Below are positions 24,383 through 32,729 of a DNA stretch of 64,000 bases, piece by piece. Where the stretch lies: contig NZ_BMQM01000011.1 in NCBI RefSeq assembly GCF_014648115.1, forward strand, positions 1-64,000, given 5' to 3'. Made by a program: the position numbers and the translations under genes. The DNA comes from Deinococcus seoulensis. Lineage in GTDB: Bacteria > Deinococcota > Deinococci > Deinococcales > Deinococcaceae. Under the pieces are notes generated by a model. That model was not told where the DNA came from and ran no database searches. It saw only the letters and a list, made by a program, of their open reading frames with translations. How positions within the stretch are numbered: position 1 is the first letter of the stretch; every line of letters starts with the position of its first letter.

Positions 24383-26821
24383 TCAGCGCGCGCCCACCAC
24401 GTTCAACGGACGCCACAACGCCGACGGCCGCGCGAAGTAATACCCCTGCAGAATCCGCACGCCCAGACCCTCCAGCAACTCCACCTGCCCCAGCGACTCC
24501 ACACCCTCCGCCACCAACTCCAACCCCAGATCCCCGCTCAGGCCCACCACCGCCCGCACGATCGCCGCGTCCGGACCCTCCGGATGCTCCTGCAAGGCCG
24601 ACACGAAACTCCGGTCCAGTTTCAGACCACTCAACGGAAACCGCGCCAGGTACCCCAGACTGCTGTACCCCGTCCCGAAATCATCCAGCACCACCCGCAC
24701 CCCATCCGCCCGGAACGCCGCCAGGAGCCGCGCCGCCCGCTCCGGCGACTGCATCATCAACGTCTCCGTGATCTCCAGTTCCAGGCACTCCGGCGGCAAC
24801 CCACTGTCCCGCAAGGCACCCAGCACCACGCTCCGCAACTCCCGACTGGCAAACTGACGCGCCGACAGGTTCACCGCCACCCGCACGCCCCCCCACCCCG
24901 CCGCGACCCGGCACGCCTCCCGCAGCGCCCACGCACCCACCTCCACGATCGCGTCACTGCGCTCCAGGATCGGCATGAACATCCCAGGCATCTGCACCCC
25001 ATGCTCCGGACTGTTCCAGCGCAACAGCGCCTCCGCGCACACCACCCGCCGACCCTTCACGTCCACCAGCGGCTGAAAATGCAACTCGAACTCACCCCGC
25101 TCCAGCGCCCGCGACAACGGCCCCTCCAGCCCCGCATGCAGATGCAGGGCCGCATCGAAGAACACCACCGGCTCCCCCTGCGTCTTCGCGTCACTGAGCG
25201 CCAGCTCCGACGCCTGCCGCAACGATTCCGCATCCCGCCCGTCACCCGGCCAGTACGCCGCGCCCGCACTCCACGACACCCGCACCCGCTCATCCCCCAG
25301 CACCACCGGCTCCGACACGGCCGCCAGCACCGCCGCCAACCGCTCCGGCAACCCCCCACCCAGCAGAATCAACGCGAACTCATCACCACCCACCCGCGCC
25401 ACCATCTCACCCGGACCGACCAGCCCCGCCGCCCGCAGGGCCACCACCCGCAACAACTCATCCGCCGCGTCATGACCGTACGTGTCATTCACCAGCTGAA
25501 AGCGGTTCAGGTCCAACGACACCAGCAGAAACTCGGCGCCCGGCCGCCCCGCCACCTGCGCCAGGTGCGCATGCAGCATCACCCGGTTCGGCAGGCCCGT
25601 CAGGTGATCGTACAGACGCCCCCGCTCCAGCTCCTGCAACTGATGCTGAATCGTCTCCTCCGCCTGCACCCGCAACGCCTGCTCGTACTCCACCCGCCGC
25701 CGCGCACTCTCCAACTCCGCCTGCGCCGTCAACTCCTGCAACTGCCGGTCACGCGCCGCCTCATGCAACTCCGCCTGCACCGCCATCAACCGCCGCAGAT
25801 ACCCCACCGCCGCCACCGGATCAGACCCCTCCGACGCATCCGCCAACAACTGAAGCGCCTCCACCTGAACCTGCTTCCGGTTATCCGACTCAGCCAGAGC
25901 GAGAGCCTGCAAAGCGTAGGATTCCGATTCTGTATGCATTCCGGATTTTGCGTAGCCACTAGAAAGAACAATTGTCGCAGATAAAAGATTTGCCAAGTCT
26001 TTATTTGTGGAAAAGTATTCGAAAGCCTTCGTTGCCCATTTTATAGATATTTTGCTCTCGTTAATATAAAGGTAATACTTGGAAAGAATTAAATACCCTA
26101 AAGAAAGAAATTCTGGCAATTTATTAATGTTTGGCTCTGACAATATTTCATCTATGCCTTGGATTGCTGTTTCCCACTCTCCTTTCTGGGCAAGTAATTC
26201 AAGGTAATTTATAGTGAAGGTAAGCCTATATTCTTCATTGTTGACATACTTTGATAAATCTATCCCTCTTTTCATTTCGAAAAGGGCTTCTTCGTACCTC
26301 CCTAAATTATTCAAAGTCAAGCTCGTTAAATTAATTAGTGCTAAGCTTAGGCGATCAACTCTGTCTCCCTTGGGTGCGTTTTTGAGAGTTTCTTTTGATA
26401 GATTAATAAACTTTAAAGTTTGTAAGTGAAGTGCGTTAGACTGGCTAACGATGGCCATATTCATATATGCGCCGGCGCTTCCTACATCGTCGCCAATTTT
26501 TCTTCTAATTTCTGCGGCCGAGCCTAATAGACTTAGTGCGCTTTGGCTATCGAGCCTAGCATGATCGACCTGAGCCAATTGAATTATGCAGTCGGCAACA
26601 CCAGAAGAGTCTTTGTCTAGTACCGCTTCTTCGTGGGCTTTCAGAAAATAATCTTTGGCCTCCGTGAGATTCATTTGATTCTTTGAATTCACGCCTTTAA
26701 GGTAAAAAATCTGATAATTGCTGAAGCTATGATTTTCTTTATCAGCTAGTAATTCATGAAGCGCGCATCCGCTCCTCAGAGCTGATAGCGCGCTATCAAA
26801 ATTTTTATCTGGCTTGGCCAT
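24383..26821 (-). CDS. TPR-like sensor with GGDEF and EAL domains
   Basis: An 812-residue cytoplasmic protein with a tetratricopeptide-like N-terminus (about residues 1-345), a coiled-coil linker (about 345-400), a GGDEF domain and an EAL domain. The cyclase motif is intact (GGDEF at 478-482) without an RxxD inhibitory site. The phosphodiesterase motifs are intact too: EALLRW at E597, LDDFGTGYSSLGYL, KLDRSF and VAEGVES. It could make and degrade cyclic di-GMP depending on the TPR input. Codons for roughly residues 1-300 are A+T-rich, while the rest is typical high G+C, with a sharp switch near 25920. A TATAAT box eight bases before the ATG suggests a leaderless or nearly leaderless mRNA. Confidence 0.9.
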   Translation of the reverse strand: MAKPDKNFDSALSALRSGCALHELLADKENHSFSNYQIFYLKGVNSKNQMNLTEAKDYFLKAHEEAVLDKDSSGVADCIIQLAQVDHARLDSQSALSLLGSAAEIRRKIGDDVGSAGAYMNMAIVSQSNALHLQTLKFINLSKETLKNAPKGDRVDRLSLALINLTSLTLNNLGRYEEALFEMKRGIDLSKYVNNEEYRLTFTINYLELLAQKGEWETAIQGIDEILSEPNINKLPEFLSLGYLILSKYYLYINESKISIKWATKAFEYFSTNKDLANLLSATIVLSSGYAKSGMHTESESYALQALALAESDNRKQVQVEALQLLADASEGSDPVAAVGYLRRLMAVQAELHEAARDRQLQELTAQAELESARRRVEYEQALRVQAEETIQHQLQELERGRLYDHLTGLPNRVMLHAHLAQVAGRPGAEFLLVSLDLNRFQLVNDTYGHDAADELLRVVALRAAGLVGPGEMVARVGGDEFALILLGGGLPERLAAVLAAVSEPVVLGDERVRVSWSAGAAYWPGDGRDAESLRQASELALSDAKTQGEPVVFFDAALHLHAGLEGPLSRALERGEFELHFQPLVDVKGRRVVCAEALLRWNSPEHGVQMPGMFMPILERSDAIVEVGAWALREACRVAAGWGGVRVAVNLSARQFASRELRSVVLGALRDSGLPPECLELEITETLMMQSPERAARLLAAFRADGVRVVLDDFGTGYSSLGYLARFPLSGLKLDRSFVSALQEHPEGPDAAIVRAVVGLSGDLGLELVAEGVESLGQVELLEGLGVRILQGYYFARPSALWRPLNVVGAR

Positions 26822-27895
26822 ACCAAGGCATTATAGACCCTTTTTGTGACGTATATGTCACAACCTCCGGTCCGGAGTCAGTACTCTGTGGCGGGGCGAC
26901 GAGTCAGTAGGATAAGTATTCCGCTAGGTTTAATTTGCCTGACCCAAGCATACCTTCATAGCCGTGATTTTGACCTTCGGAAAAAACATCGCCAGCGGTA
27001 GATTTGATCTTTTGGACTGCTTCTTCAGGCGAAAGACCCATAGAAAGACCAATTGCTACAGATGCGCTGACAACGGGTGTGCTCATGGAAGTTCCTGAAA
27101 ATATTGCGGCCCTCCCATTCGAGTAAGCTGAATAAATATTTTCCCCAGGAGCCATTAGTGAAATAGATGGACCAAACGAAGAAAATGTGCTTTTATTACC
27201 GCTTTTATCTATACTTCCCACTGACAAATTTAATTTATCCTTATTAAATTGTGCTGCTGGATAATCAGGAGTGGACTGATTTGAATTTCCTGCGGCCGCG
27301 ACTATGATTATACCCTTCTCGTTGGCATATTTTATTGCCGCGTCTAGTGCCTCGAATCCTTGTGCTGCTCCGAGACTTAAGTTGATAATATCAGCGCCGT
27401 TGTTCGCCGCCCAAACTATCGCTTTGCTTAAGTTAAGTAGGTCGCCACGACCTGTTTCGTCCAAGACTCGAATGGGCAGATACCTTGACTTTGGTGCAAT
27501 TTGCAAAGATATACCTAGAACGCCTGTGCCGTGACCTGATCCATCTGTGCCGTTTGCGCCTTTGTCTTCAGGGTTATTATCTCCATCAATGAAATCTTTA
27601 AATTTTGATCCGTCCACAAAAACCCCTGAAAACATAGGGTGGGTGAGATCAAATCCCGAATCTATGATGGCTATAGTCTTATTTTTACCCACATCGGTGT
27701 TATTGCGTGCATAATCCAGTCCAATGCTCTGCCAAGCCTCAGTATTTTCTGGCATATTTCTATAATCGTGGCTATCCCAGATATATTCTGCGTCTGCCCA
27801 AATGTATCGGAAGTTATTCCATGTCGTATTGTTGGAACTGGATAATGGCGAGATGCTTACTGCGTCTTTGTTCTTCTCGGCCTTGTGTTGTTTGC
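25920..27895. other. A+T-rich block bounded inside two genes
   Basis: Base composition changes abruptly near 25920 (inside the TPR-GGDEF-EAL gene) and near 27895 (inside the S8 peptidase gene). Between these points codon third positions and the intergenic spacer are visibly A+T-rich, unlike everything else in the window. It covers the peptidase catalytic domain, the spacer and the TPR domain. No terminal repeats, integrase or tRNA flank it. Boundaries are by eye. Confidence 0.75.
26830..26863 (-). promoter_or_regulatory. Promoter and CRP-like dyad of the TPR-GGDEF-EAL gene
   Basis: The minus-strand -10 box TATAAT (26835-26830) is preceded, eight bases upstream, by the perfect dyad TTGTGAC-GTATAT-GTCACAA (26844-26863), which covers the -35 region. 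Half-sites resemble CRP-family TGTGA/TCACA but with a spacing of eight instead of six. Confidence 0.55.
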
Positions 27896-28124
27896 CGCCT
27901 TGTGCGGTGAGGGGTTGGCGGGTGGGGTTGGCGATGATGGCGAAGGTGTCGGTGCGTAGGGCGATGGTGCCGCCGTATTGCTGTTCGAGGGTGGTGTTGG
28001 TGGTGGCGGTGGTGGTGGGGATGGTGATGATGGTGTCGGGGCGGGTTGTCTGGGGGGTGTGGGGGGTGGTGGCGCAGGCGGCGAGGAGGAGGGTGGTGAG
28101 TGCGGTCATGAGGGGTTTGTGCAT
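26904..28124 (-). CDS. Subtilisin-family (S8) serine peptidase lipoprotein
   Basis: A 406-residue secreted peptidase. The signal peptide ends in a lipobox (LLLAAC), so it should be anchored in the envelope. A Thr-rich linker (about residues 20-45) leads to the catalytic domain. The triad is complete: Asp155 in IAIIDSGFDLTHP, His198 in GSGHGTGVLGI, Ser346 in GTSMSTPVVSA, with oxyanion Asn280 in AAAGNSNQ. Start chosen at the ATG with GGAG seven bases upstream. The first 76 or so codons are G+C-rich and the catalytic part is A+T-rich, so a foreign catalytic domain appears joined to a resident signal and linker. Followed leftward by the TPR-GGDEF-EAL gene, which shares the A+T-rich block. Confidence 0.92.
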   Translation of the reverse strand: MHKPLMTALTTLLLAACATTPHTPQTTRPDTIITIPTTTATTNTTLEQQYGGTIALRTDTFAIIANPTRQPLTAQGGKQHKAEKNKDAVSISPLSSSNNTTWNNFRYIWADAEYIWDSHDYRNMPENTEAWQSIGLDYARNNTDVGKNKTIAIIDSGFDLTHPMFSGVFVDGSKFKDFIDGDNNPEDKGANGTDGSGHGTGVLGISLQIAPKSRYLPIRVLDETGRGDLLNLSKAIVWAANNGADIINLSLGAAQGFEALDAAIKYANEKGIIIVAAAGNSNQSTPDYPAAQFNKDKLNLSVGSIDKSGNKSTFSSFGPSISLMAPGENIYSAYSNGRAAIFSGTSMSTPVVSASVAIGLSMGLSPEEAVQKIKSTAGDVFSEGQNHGYEGMLGSGKLNLAEYLSY

Positions 28125-28617
28125 GGGCGTCTCCGGGTGGTCGGGTGTGGTGGGCACGGGTGGGGCGGTTGGGCTGTGGCTGTGGGTAGAGTGTAGCGGG
28201 TCATTTGATTTTCATTTTCTGTTCATGGGCGTGTGTTCTGACAGTTTTCTTTTTTAAGGGCTGTATTACGTAACTCCTTGAGTGACACTCAGGGGAAAAC
28301 GAGAATTTTCTAACATTTTTTCCGACTGGTCACGCGTGATTTCGACTGGGAACATCAGGGGTATGTGACCTGATGGTGTCGGGGCAGACCATTGGGGGGC
28401 CAGATGGCACGGGCGGCACCTGCCTCATCCCGATTGCCTCTGCGGGGGTCATACGGACTCCGATTGACTGGTGGGCAAAGCCGCCGGGTCCGAGCGGATG
28501 CGAGTGGGAGAGAAGCGCCCCTCCGGACGTGAAGTTGGCAGGGACGGTCAGGGTTCCGGAGTGTCAGCGAAACAGATGTCCGTATCGGGTGGTGTTGCCG
28601 GTCACGGGGCAGGTGGG
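28125..28617. other. Intergenic region upstream of the S8 peptidase and downstream of a GGDEF gene
   Basis: About 490 bases with no convincing gene. It contains the leader of the S8 gene (a possible TACACT -10 box on the minus strand near 28185), the near-palindrome CCTTGAGTGACACTCAGG near 28276 and a full-length dispersed repeat at 28451-28585. Confidence 0.6.
28451..28585 (+). repeat. Dispersed MITE-like repeat, copy 4 (full length)
   Basis: Starts ATACGGACTCCGATTGA and ends GATGTCCGTAT; the inner CCGAGCGGATGCGAGT and GTGTCAGCGAAACAGA segments align with copy 2 in reverse orientation. This copy is not joined to a stop codon; the nearest gene end is 33 bases away. Confidence 0.8.
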
Positions 28618-29709
28618 TCAGGCGGTGCTGTGCAGGCCAGCGGTGTGGCCGGATTCCTGGGTGTGGGGGGCGTTTCTGGCGCAGGTGTGCGTGAATTCGA
28701 TGCGGTTCTTTCCGGCGGCCTTGGCGCGGTACAACGCCAGGTCGGCTTCCTGCAGGGCGTCCTGCCAGGGCTGGCCGGGTTCCACCCAGGTGGCGCCCAT
28801 GCTGAGCGTGATGGGGCGGGGCAGCAGACCGCTGACACGCTGGTGGGTGTGGTGCGTCAGGTCCTTCAGTTCTGCGCTGGCCTGCGGGCAGGGGAGGGTC
28901 AGGATGATCAGGAATTCCTCGCCGCCCCAGCGGGCCGTGAAGTCCGCGCGGCGCAGACCGTCGGCGAGGGCGCACAGGACCCGGTCGCCTTCGGGATGCC
29001 CGAACTGGTCGTTCAGGGCCTTGAAGTCGTCCACGTCGGCGAGGGCCAGCAGGTACCCGTCGTTGCCGGTGCTCAGTGAGTTCAGGGTGCGTTCGCCGCC
29101 CCGGCGGTTCAGCAGGCCGGTCAGGGCGTCCGTGAGGGCCAGGGACTGCAGGGTGTCGCGGTCGCTGCTGGCCTGCGCGTACCCGATCCTGAAGCGGAAC
29201 AGGGAGGCCAGCAGCAGCAGCAGGGTGCCCAGGGCCAGCTGGGTGGCGAGGGTGTTCAGCCAGGGGCCGTCGTTCGCGAGGTCGTTCAGGAGCATCAGCG
29301 CGGTGTAGGTCAGGTACAGGGTGGCGACGAAGCCGGTGGCGGCGCGGCTGCCGAGCGTCAGGAATCCCATGACGGCGCACATCACCAGCCCGATCAGCAG
29401 TTGCCCGTCGGCGCCTGCCGGGACGTGCCCCAGGTACAGCAGGTCGAACGGGAGGCGGCTCATGGCGCTGAGCGTGACGATCACCAGCGCCGCGCGTTCC
29501 AGTCCCATGACGGTGCGCCGCCGGATGTACACGATGCCTGCGGCCGCCACGCAGAACAGCGCGATCAGGGGTTGCGTGACCAGAAAGTACAGGCGTTCCG
29601 GGGAGTTCCCCATCAGGGACTGCGCGGTCAGCAGGGCGGTCGTGAGCAGTCCGAACGTGCACGCCCATAGGTAGTAGGTGCGGCGCGTGCGCTCGGTGGT
29701 GCTCTCCAT
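28618..29709 (-). CDS. Membrane-bound diguanylate cyclase
   Basis: A 363-residue protein with about six hydrophobic helices in the first 175 residues and a C-terminal GGDEF domain. The active site is WGGEEF (262-266), with the RxxD product-inhibition site RRAD five residues before it, so it should make cyclic di-GMP under feedback control. Other GGDEF landmarks are DALTGLLNRRG, DVDDFKALNDQFGHPEGD and ADLALYRAKAAGKNR. No Shine-Dalgarno sequence is visible, but TACCCT lies seven bases before the ATG, suggesting a leaderless mRNA. The membrane region belongs to no family I can name. Confidence 0.93.
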   Translation of the reverse strand: MESTTERTRRTYYLWACTFGLLTTALLTAQSLMGNSPERLYFLVTQPLIALFCVAAAGIVYIRRRTVMGLERAALVIVTLSAMSRLPFDLLYLGHVPAGADGQLLIGLVMCAVMGFLTLGSRAATGFVATLYLTYTALMLLNDLANDGPWLNTLATQLALGTLLLLLASLFRFRIGYAQASSDRDTLQSLALTDALTGLLNRRGGERTLNSLSTGNDGYLLALADVDDFKALNDQFGHPEGDRVLCALADGLRRADFTARWGGEEFLIILTLPCPQASAELKDLTHHTHQRVSGLLPRPITLSMGATWVEPGQPWQDALQEADLALYRAKAAGKNRIEFTHTCARNAPHTQESGHTAGLHSTA

Positions 29710-29785
29710 GCCTGTCAGGGTACGGGGGCCGGTTGCACAGAACTCTCACGGCCGGGCCGGGTGAAGTGGGGGCGTGGCGGCCATG

Positions 29786-29844
29786 CGCCTCATCCCGGCA
29801 GGACAATCCGCCCGGACTGCACAGTATGCTGCCGGGATGAGGCG
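29786..29844. promoter_or_regulatory. 16-bp perfect inverted repeat over the start of the DUF2946-like gene
   Basis: CGCCTCATCCCGGCAG (29786-29801) is perfectly repeated in inverse as CTGCCGGGATGAGGCG (29829-29844), with 27 bases between. The right arm contains the start codon ATG (29837), and a possible -10 box TATGCT (29825-29830) overlaps its edge. Confidence 0.7.
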
Positions 29845-30253
29845 GTGCGTCGGCAGGGCACATCTCCGGCGGTTGCTGTTGGCGGTGTTGACGCTGTGCG
29901 CGTCCCTGCTGTACCTGACGCGCGTGGACGCGCCGGGCGGACTGCGGGCGCCGCCCGTGATCGAAGGGCACGTGCACCCGGCCGGGCATGGCGTGACGCA
30001 CCGTGCACCGGCCCGGCCCGGCGCGTCTGGGCAGCCCGAGTCCCCGCACGGGTGGAACGGTCACTCGGCGCACTGCCCGCTGTGCTTCACGGGCGCGTTC
30101 GCTCTCGAACCGGGTCCGGCTGTGAATATCCGTGGTGCGGTGGGGGCGGCCCTGACCGTGCCCGTCCGGTTCTGTTCGCCGCGCCTGTCGGCCGTGCGTC
30201 ACGCGGATCCGCGTGCGCCCCCGCAGTCTGCCGTCTGCCTGATGCGTGCCTGA
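29837..30253 (+). CDS. DUF2946-like small membrane/secreted protein of the copper cluster
   Basis: A 138-residue protein with one N-terminal hydrophobic segment (LRRLLLAVLTLCASLLYL) followed by a His-rich outside part. The HSAHCPLCF motif (His and two Cys) resembles the metal-ligand-like motif of the DUF2946 family often found beside copper genes. The start ATG is six bases after TATGCT and inside a 16-bp inverted repeat; an upstream in-frame ATG at 29783 is less likely. Encoded before YcnI, CopC and CopD on the same strand. Family assignment rests on the motif and context. Confidence 0.65.
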   Translation: MRRCVGRAHLRRLLLAVLTLCASLLYLTRVDAPGGLRAPPVIEGHVHPAGHGVTHRAPARPGASGQPESPHGWNGHSAHCPLCFTGAFALEPGPAVNIRGAVGAALTVPVRFCSPRLSAVRHADPRAPPQSAVCLMRA

Positions 30254-30300
30254 TACGGACTCCGGTTGAAAGGCCTGCAACATCTTTCAATCTGGTGTCC
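30253..30300 (+). repeat. Dispersed MITE-like repeat, copy 5 (short form)
   Basis: TACGGACTCCGGTTGAAAGG...CTTTCAATCTGG: only the TTGAA hairpin end of the element, joined directly to the TGA stop of the DUF2946-like gene. Confidence 0.75.
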
Positions 30301-30516
30301 TGCCGGGGTGCGCCCGCAACAGGTGGTCGCCCGTGCCCGCCCTGGTGTTCCCTGACGCCTGTTGCTTGAGGCTGTTCACTTGTCTGTGACCTCACTTCTG
30401 GCCCCGTCACTTCTGTGCCCGTCACTTCTGATTCCCTGACCCTGTCACTTCTCTGCCGTGCCCGGCCCCTTGTGGACATCCGTCCTGCCGGGGCTGCGGG
30501 CAGATCCGGAGTTCCC

Positions 30517-31032
30517 ATGAACATTCCAGCATTCAACCCAGCCTTCAAGTCTGCATTCAACCCTGCACGAACCCCTGCCAGAAGCATCCTGAACGCCGCC
30601 CTGACCCTGACCGCCGCCGTCCTGATCTCCGTGGCGGGTGCGCACGCGACTGTGCGGACCGAGGCGGGCCTCACGGAATCCGCCGCCAGCAAGAGCGAGA
30701 CGTACCGCCTGAACGTCCCGACCGAGAAGGAGATCAGCACCACGCAGATCCGCCTCGTCGTGCCGGCCGGCGTGGCGATCAGCCGTTTCCAGGTCACGCC
30801 CGGCTTCACCCGGACCGTCACGCGGAACGCGGACGGACTGGTGACCGAGGTGGTCTGGAAGGGCCGCGTGGCGCCCATGGAGTACGCCCGCTTCTTCTTC
30901 CAGGCGAAGAACCCGGCCACGGCCGGTGAACTGGTCTGGAAGATCTACCAGACGTACAGCGACGGCAGCGTCGTCGCGTGGGACGACGCGGACCCCGCCA
31001 GGGGACCGGCCAGCAAGACCACCGTCAAGTAA
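30517..31032 (+). CDS. ycnI: YcnI-family (DUF1775) copper-binding protein
   Basis: A 171-residue secreted protein. After a long signal peptide the likely mature N-terminus is HATVRTE, matching the N-terminal His that binds Cu(II) in YcnI. The domain continues with [25 protein letters not shown] and [24 protein letters not shown], and later Trp residues ([17 protein letters not shown]) fit the family. Lacks a C-terminal membrane anchor, unlike some YcnI proteins. GGAG lies six bases before the chosen ATG. Works with CopC and CopD in periplasmic copper handling. Confidence 0.88.
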   Translation: MNIPAFNPAFKSAFNPARTPARSILNAALTLTAAVLISVAGAHATVRTEAGLTESAASKSETYRLNVPTEKEISTTQIRLVVPAGVAISRFQVTPGFTRTVTRNADGLVTEVVWKGRVAPMEYARFFFQAKNPATAGELVWKIYQTYSDGSVVAWDDADPARGPASKTTVK

Positions 31033-31119
31033 TCCCCCGTCCAGCCATCCCCCGTCCAGCCATCACCCGTCAAGTCAACATCCAGGGGCCGGGGGTGACT
31101 CCCTGGCCCGGAGGTTCCC

Positions 31120-31518
31120 GTGAATAAACTTCTGATTCTTCTGACCACCCTGACCCTCTCCACGGCGTTTGCCCATACGGAGGTCACGTCGGTGACGCCG
31201 CCGGACCGGTCGGTGGTGGCCGCGCCGAAGGTCGTGACCCTGAAATTCAGCGAGCCCATCGAACTGCGTTTCAGTACGTTCCGCGTGATGGCCGTCCCGG
31301 CCGGGAAGACCGCGTCGGTCGCGGCGGCCCTGGCCCTGGCAGAGAAGGCCGATTCGGGCAAGCTGGCCAGCCTGCCCCTGAAGGGCGTGACGCTGGCGTC
31401 GCAGGTCACGGTGCCGTTGAAACCCCGCCTGAAGGCCGGGGCGTACGTGATCGCCTGGAAGATCCTCTCGGAGGACGGCCACCCGGTCACCGCCTTCAGC
31501 ACCTTCCGCCTGAAATGA
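31120..31518 (+). CDS. copC: CopC-domain copper resistance protein
   Basis: A 132-residue periplasmic beta-sandwich protein. The signal peptide (NKLLILLTTLTLSTAFA) ends just before HTEVTSVTPPDRS, giving the N-terminal His used for Cu(II) in CopC/PcoC proteins. The C-terminal His of the site is in LSEDGHPVTAFSTFRL. GGAGG (31109-31113) precedes the ATG by six bases. Overlaps copD by ATGA. Confidence 0.93.
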   Translation: MNKLLILLTTLTLSTAFAHTEVTSVTPPDRSVVAAPKVVTLKFSEPIELRFSTFRVMAVPAGKTASVAAALALAEKADSGKLASLPLKGVTLASQVTVPLKPRLKAGAYVIAWKILSEDGHPVTAFSTFRLK

Positions 31519-32363
31519 CCGCCCTGGCCGCCGCCCTGACGTACCTGGGCCTGACGTTGCTGCTGGGCGGCGCACTGACCCGGCACGTCCTGACGCCCGG
31601 CACGCCCCGCCTGCGCGTCCTGGCGACCGGGTTCGGGTTGATGCTGCTCGGGTGGGCCGCGCAGGTCGGCCTGACCCTCGCGGCGCTGGGCGTGGGCACG
31701 CCCGACGATGTCCTGGCGTTCATGACCGGTACCGGCACCGGGCGGGCCATGCTGCTCGGCGCGGTGGGCGGCGCACTCGTTCTGGCGACGGAGCTGTCGG
31801 CCGCCGACCTGCGGCGCGCGCGCGGCCCGGCCCGGCTGCTGGCCCGGCCGCTCCTGCTGGCCGCCGCGCTGCTGACCCTGTGGGGCGTGGCGGGCGTCGG
31901 GCACGGCGCAGGGCACGGTCCGCTGATCCGCGCGCTGCACCTGCTGCACGGCGCGGCCATGCTGACCTGGGTGGGGGGCGTGCTGGCCCTGACGCTGGTG
32001 CGCCCACTGACCCCGGCACACGCCGCGCGGTTCACGCCGCTGGCCGCCGGCAGCGTGGGTGTGCTGGCCGTCACGGGCGTCCTGATGGCCTCGCAGCACC
32101 TCGCCACGCCGCAGCAGTGGTTCGGGAGTCCCTACGGGCAGATTCTGCTGCTCAAGCTGACGCTGGTGGCGTTGACGCTGGGCGCGGCAGGACTGGTACG
32201 CCGTGCGGTCGCGCGGCGCGGCGCGGTCCGGACCCTGCTGGCGCGTGAACTGCTGCTGCTGCTGGCCGTGCTGGGCGTGACCGGTGCGCTGACCAGTCAG
32301 AGCCCCCCGCACGACCACGCGCAGGCCGCCCGCGCCGCGCCCACACTGGCCTTCTGGAAGTGA
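31515..32363 (+). CDS. copD: CopD-family copper transport membrane protein
   Basis: A 282-residue protein with about eight membrane spans, matching the CopD/PcoD family thought to move copper into the cytoplasm with CopC. The conserved segment around IRALHLLHGAAMLTWVGGVLAL and the C-terminal SPYGQILLLKLTLVALTL are typical. Several His (GHGAGHG, PPHDHAQ) may bind metal. Start ATG overlaps copC stop. The stop codon is fused to a dispersed repeat. Confidence 0.92.
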   Translation: MTALAAALTYLGLTLLLGGALTRHVLTPGTPRLRVLATGFGLMLLGWAAQVGLTLAALGVGTPDDVLAFMTGTGTGRAMLLGAVGGALVLATELSAADLRRARGPARLLARPLLLAAALLTLWGVAGVGHGAGHGPLIRALHLLHGAAMLTWVGGVLALTLVRPLTPAHAARFTPLAAGSVGVLAVTGVLMASQHLATPQQWFGSPYGQILLLKLTLVALTLGAAGLVRRAVARRGAVRTLLARELLLLLAVLGVTGALTSQSPPHDHAQAARAAPTLAFWK

Positions 32364-32408
32364 TACGGACTCCGGTTGAATGGGCGGCAAAGACCATTCA
32401 ATCCGAGC
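32363..32408 (+). repeat. Dispersed MITE-like repeat, copy 6 (short form)
   Basis: TACGGACTCCGGTTGAATGG...CCATTCAATCCGAGCGG directly follows the copD TGA stop. Confidence 0.75.
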
Positions 32409-32729
32409 GGACTCGTGGAGCTGCGCCGCGCGTCTGCCCGGTCGGCACGCCGTATGAGGAACGTTCTCATGCGGCGTGCTGCTGCATGAGCTTCCGGAAG
32501 CTGCCTTACATTAACTGCGGCTCATTGTGCCGGTGCGTACCTATCAGGAATAGATTCTGATCTTAAGCTGACTGCGTTGCGGAACAAACCGATTGCCGCA
32601 CGTCGATGATCCCGGCACAACTCTCTATGGAGTGCGCCCCGCCATCCACGTTCTACGCCCATGCACGGGGCGTGACTCCCTCTGTTCTACTCTTTTCGGG
32701 ACAGTTGAAGATTTCCCTGGAGGTCTGTC
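32364..32729. other. Intergenic region between copD and the fasciclin gene
   Basis: About 365 bases without a gene. After the short repeat it has a hairpin, GCACGCCGTATGAG (32445-32458) with CTCATGCGGCGTGC (32466-32479), one mismatch, that could terminate copD transcription. The rest is less G+C-rich and should carry the fasciclin promoter (TACTCT at 32688-32693 is a weak -10 candidate). Confidence 0.6.

Noticed and set aside
28355..30283. 642-codon minus-strand frame overlapping the GGDEF gene and the DUF2946-like gene
   Set aside because: Pro/Arg/His-rich sequence without similarity; the GGDEF frame on the same strand is the real one.
32606..32729. In-frame upstream ATG as start of the fasciclin protein
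   Set aside because: No ribosome-binding site, and the added residues do not form a signal peptide; the ATG at 32730 with GGAGG is much better despite the frame problem.
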